23,264 nt of DNA from an uncultured beta proteobacterium. Its GTDB lineage: Bacteria > Pseudomonadota > Gammaproteobacteria > Burkholderiales > Burkholderiaceae. Position 1 is the first letter of the stretch; each line of letters begins with the position of its first letter. The stretch covers positions 1 to 23,264 of the forward strand of contig CAIYZI010000012.1 in the NCBI GenBank assembly GCA_903930665.1. The letters are read 5' to 3'. This document shows positions 22,091 to 23,264 of the stretch, one piece after another. The notes below the pieces were generated by a model. The model was not told where the DNA came from. It saw nothing but the letters and a program-made list of their open reading frames with translations, and searched no databases. A program made the translations under genes and the position numbers.

Positions 22091-23264
22091 TCATGATTTT
22101 ATCTGAGTCAAACTGATACCCAAAATTTCGTCAGCTGTTTGCGACCACGAGTGTGCTTTATATAAGGACGCAATCGCTTGTTCTTTTTGCGCAAGCACTT
22201 GAGGGTGATAAAAATACCATGCGATTTTTTCAGCCCACATCTGAACATCGCGACTATCAATGTAGTCAATCAACTCCCCCCCCACCTCTTTTAAGGAGGG
22301 AGCAAAGGAAGCTAAGCACCATTTTCCAAATGCCAAACTCTCCGCAACTGGCAATCCCCATCCCTCATAAAATGATGGGTAGACGGTAAACAAACAGGCT
22401 CGATATAGGGCTGATACTTCCGCATCACCCAAACCCTCCAATACAACAACCCATTGGGATAGTTGCGGATGGAACTCAATATTCTCTCGTAACCCCTCAA
22501 CGCCCCAGCCCCAAGAACCAACAAACACCAAGCGCGGTAAATTAGTATAGCCTTGCGCCAACAACTCTAAATAGGCCAGGCACAGTACTTCATGGTTTTT
22601 ACGCAATTCAATAGTGGAGACATATAAAATAAAAGGGGTATCAATAAGCGCCCGAATGAATTCAGAGAGCGCATCATTGGTCTGATCTTGAATTTGATTA
22701 CCGAAATGCACTACTTGGTGCTTGGGCAGTGGCGAGCCACTATCTTCAATAAATTGGAGCAAGTCCTGTTCGGTGGTTTTGGAGTTGCATAAAATCACAT
22801 CGGCGCACCAAGCTAAATTGCAAAGATAATACGGAAAGATACGCGCAATCCATTCAAGGGTTAAATTTGGAAAGCGTATAGGGATGAGATCGTGACATAA
22901 CAAGACCGACTTAAATTGATGCTCCTGTTTTAAATGAAATAAATAATTGAATCGATCCATGACCCAACCAGCCCCTACCGAAACATACACATCATTTTCT
23001 GTAATCTGTAGAGGAGGTTCAGTGATGAGCTCTTCAATTGGGGACACTTCCTTTTGGCTTAATGGTTTGCGCATTAAATCGAGAAGGCCCTGACCAACAC
23101 CAAAAACTGCGATGCGCTTAAATCCTCGCCAAAGAATACCCACAAATATACGCAAATACTCAGACACTTGCTCCGTTAGCGAGAGACAGGCAATAGGCTG
23201 CGACTCTGGAGGTGGCGGCGAGGTAAGGACTCCCATTCGCTCGAGCTGAATTCGTAACTCCTGC
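22091..23264 (-). CDS. GT4-family glycosyltransferase, N-terminus outside window
   Basis: The frame is open to the right edge (codons QELRIQLER precede the first visible ATG at 23236), so the true start is probably outside. The part seen aligns along its length with the 474-residue glycosyltransferase but lacks about 90 residues in front: VYVSVGAGW is at residue about 84 from the ATG versus about 175 there. Key blocks are LLCHDLIPIRFPNLT, LAWCAD, VSTIELRKNHEVLCLAY, LPRLVFVGSWGWGV and PSFYEGWGLPVAESL, with the EX7E motif. It adds a sugar in the same pathway as the transporter genes downstream. The PPPP segment and LERMG lead suggest a linker after another domain, so the whole protein could be a multi-domain transferase. 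Confidence 0.85.
   Translation of the reverse strand, partial: QELRIQLERMGVLTSPPPPESQPIACLSLTEQVSEYLRIFVGILWRGFKRIAVFGVGQGLLDLMRKPLSQKEVSPIEELITEPPLQITENDVYVSVGAGWVMDRFNYLFHLKQEHQFKSVLLCHDLIPIRFPNLTLEWIARIFPYYLCNLAWCADVILCNSKTTEQDLLQFIEDSGSPLPKHQVVHFGNQIQDQTNDALSEFIRALIDTPFILYVSTIELRKNHEVLCLAYLELLAQGYTNLPRLVFVGSWGWGVEGLRENIEFHPQLSQWVVVLEGLGDAEVSALYRACLFTVYPSFYEGWGLPVAESLAFGKWCLASFAPSLKEVGGELIDYIDSRDVQMWAEKIAWYFYHPQVLAQKEQAIASLYKAHSWSQTADEILGISLTQIKS

Overview
The window looks like the chromosome of a slightly AT-rich, Gram-negative, probably freshwater betaproteobacterium. My best guess is a Polynucleobacter-like member of the Burkholderiales. This rests on base composition by eye, on DUF4214/RTX-type surface proteins with no Sec signal, on an ABC-transporter polysaccharide export cluster, and on a Crp/Fnr-type regulator. 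The genus assignment is inference.

Layout. (1) 1-663, minus: N-terminal part of a secreted or surface protease, with a tandem DUF4214 module followed by a subtilisin-like (S8) domain; it runs off the left edge. (2) 817-1500: two divergent small genes of the DUF6447-like family. (3) 1565-2962, minus: a 465-residue surface protein with one RTX-like patch and a C-terminus related to that of the large S-layer-like protein. (4) 3223-6266: an island of phage/plasmid character, with an unrecognised 349-residue protein, an XRE repressor, and a divergent YqaJ exonuclease plus Redbeta/RecT-like annealing protein pair. A perfect palindrome lies over the promoter of that pair. (5) 6577-11476, minus: a third DUF6447-like gene downstream of a 1526-residue RTX-like protein. 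(6) 11595-16201, minus: a 1503-residue S-layer-like protein with N-terminal DUF4214 repeats, ending in a tandem hairpin and a very strong terminator. (7) 16202-17169: an intergenic region with two perfect Crp-type sites, then a divergent Crp/Fnr-family regulator. (8) 17308-23264, minus: a tightly coupled polysaccharide cluster (glycosyltransferase, Wzm-like permease, Wzt-like ATPase with a carbohydrate-binding tail, and two more glycosyltransferases).

How the parts may fit together (inference). The large repeat proteins are likely exported by a type I system that is not in this window. The adjacent Wzm/Wzt cluster probably builds a cell-surface glycan, in which case an S-layer could sit on it. 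A third Crp-type site, with one mismatch in its right arm, lies upstream of the DUF4214-protease at about the same distance from the start codon as the site in front of the S-layer-like gene. This suggests one regulon controlled by the local regulator. That regulator keeps the CRP recognition helix but appears to lack the cAMP-binding cassette and the FNR cysteines.
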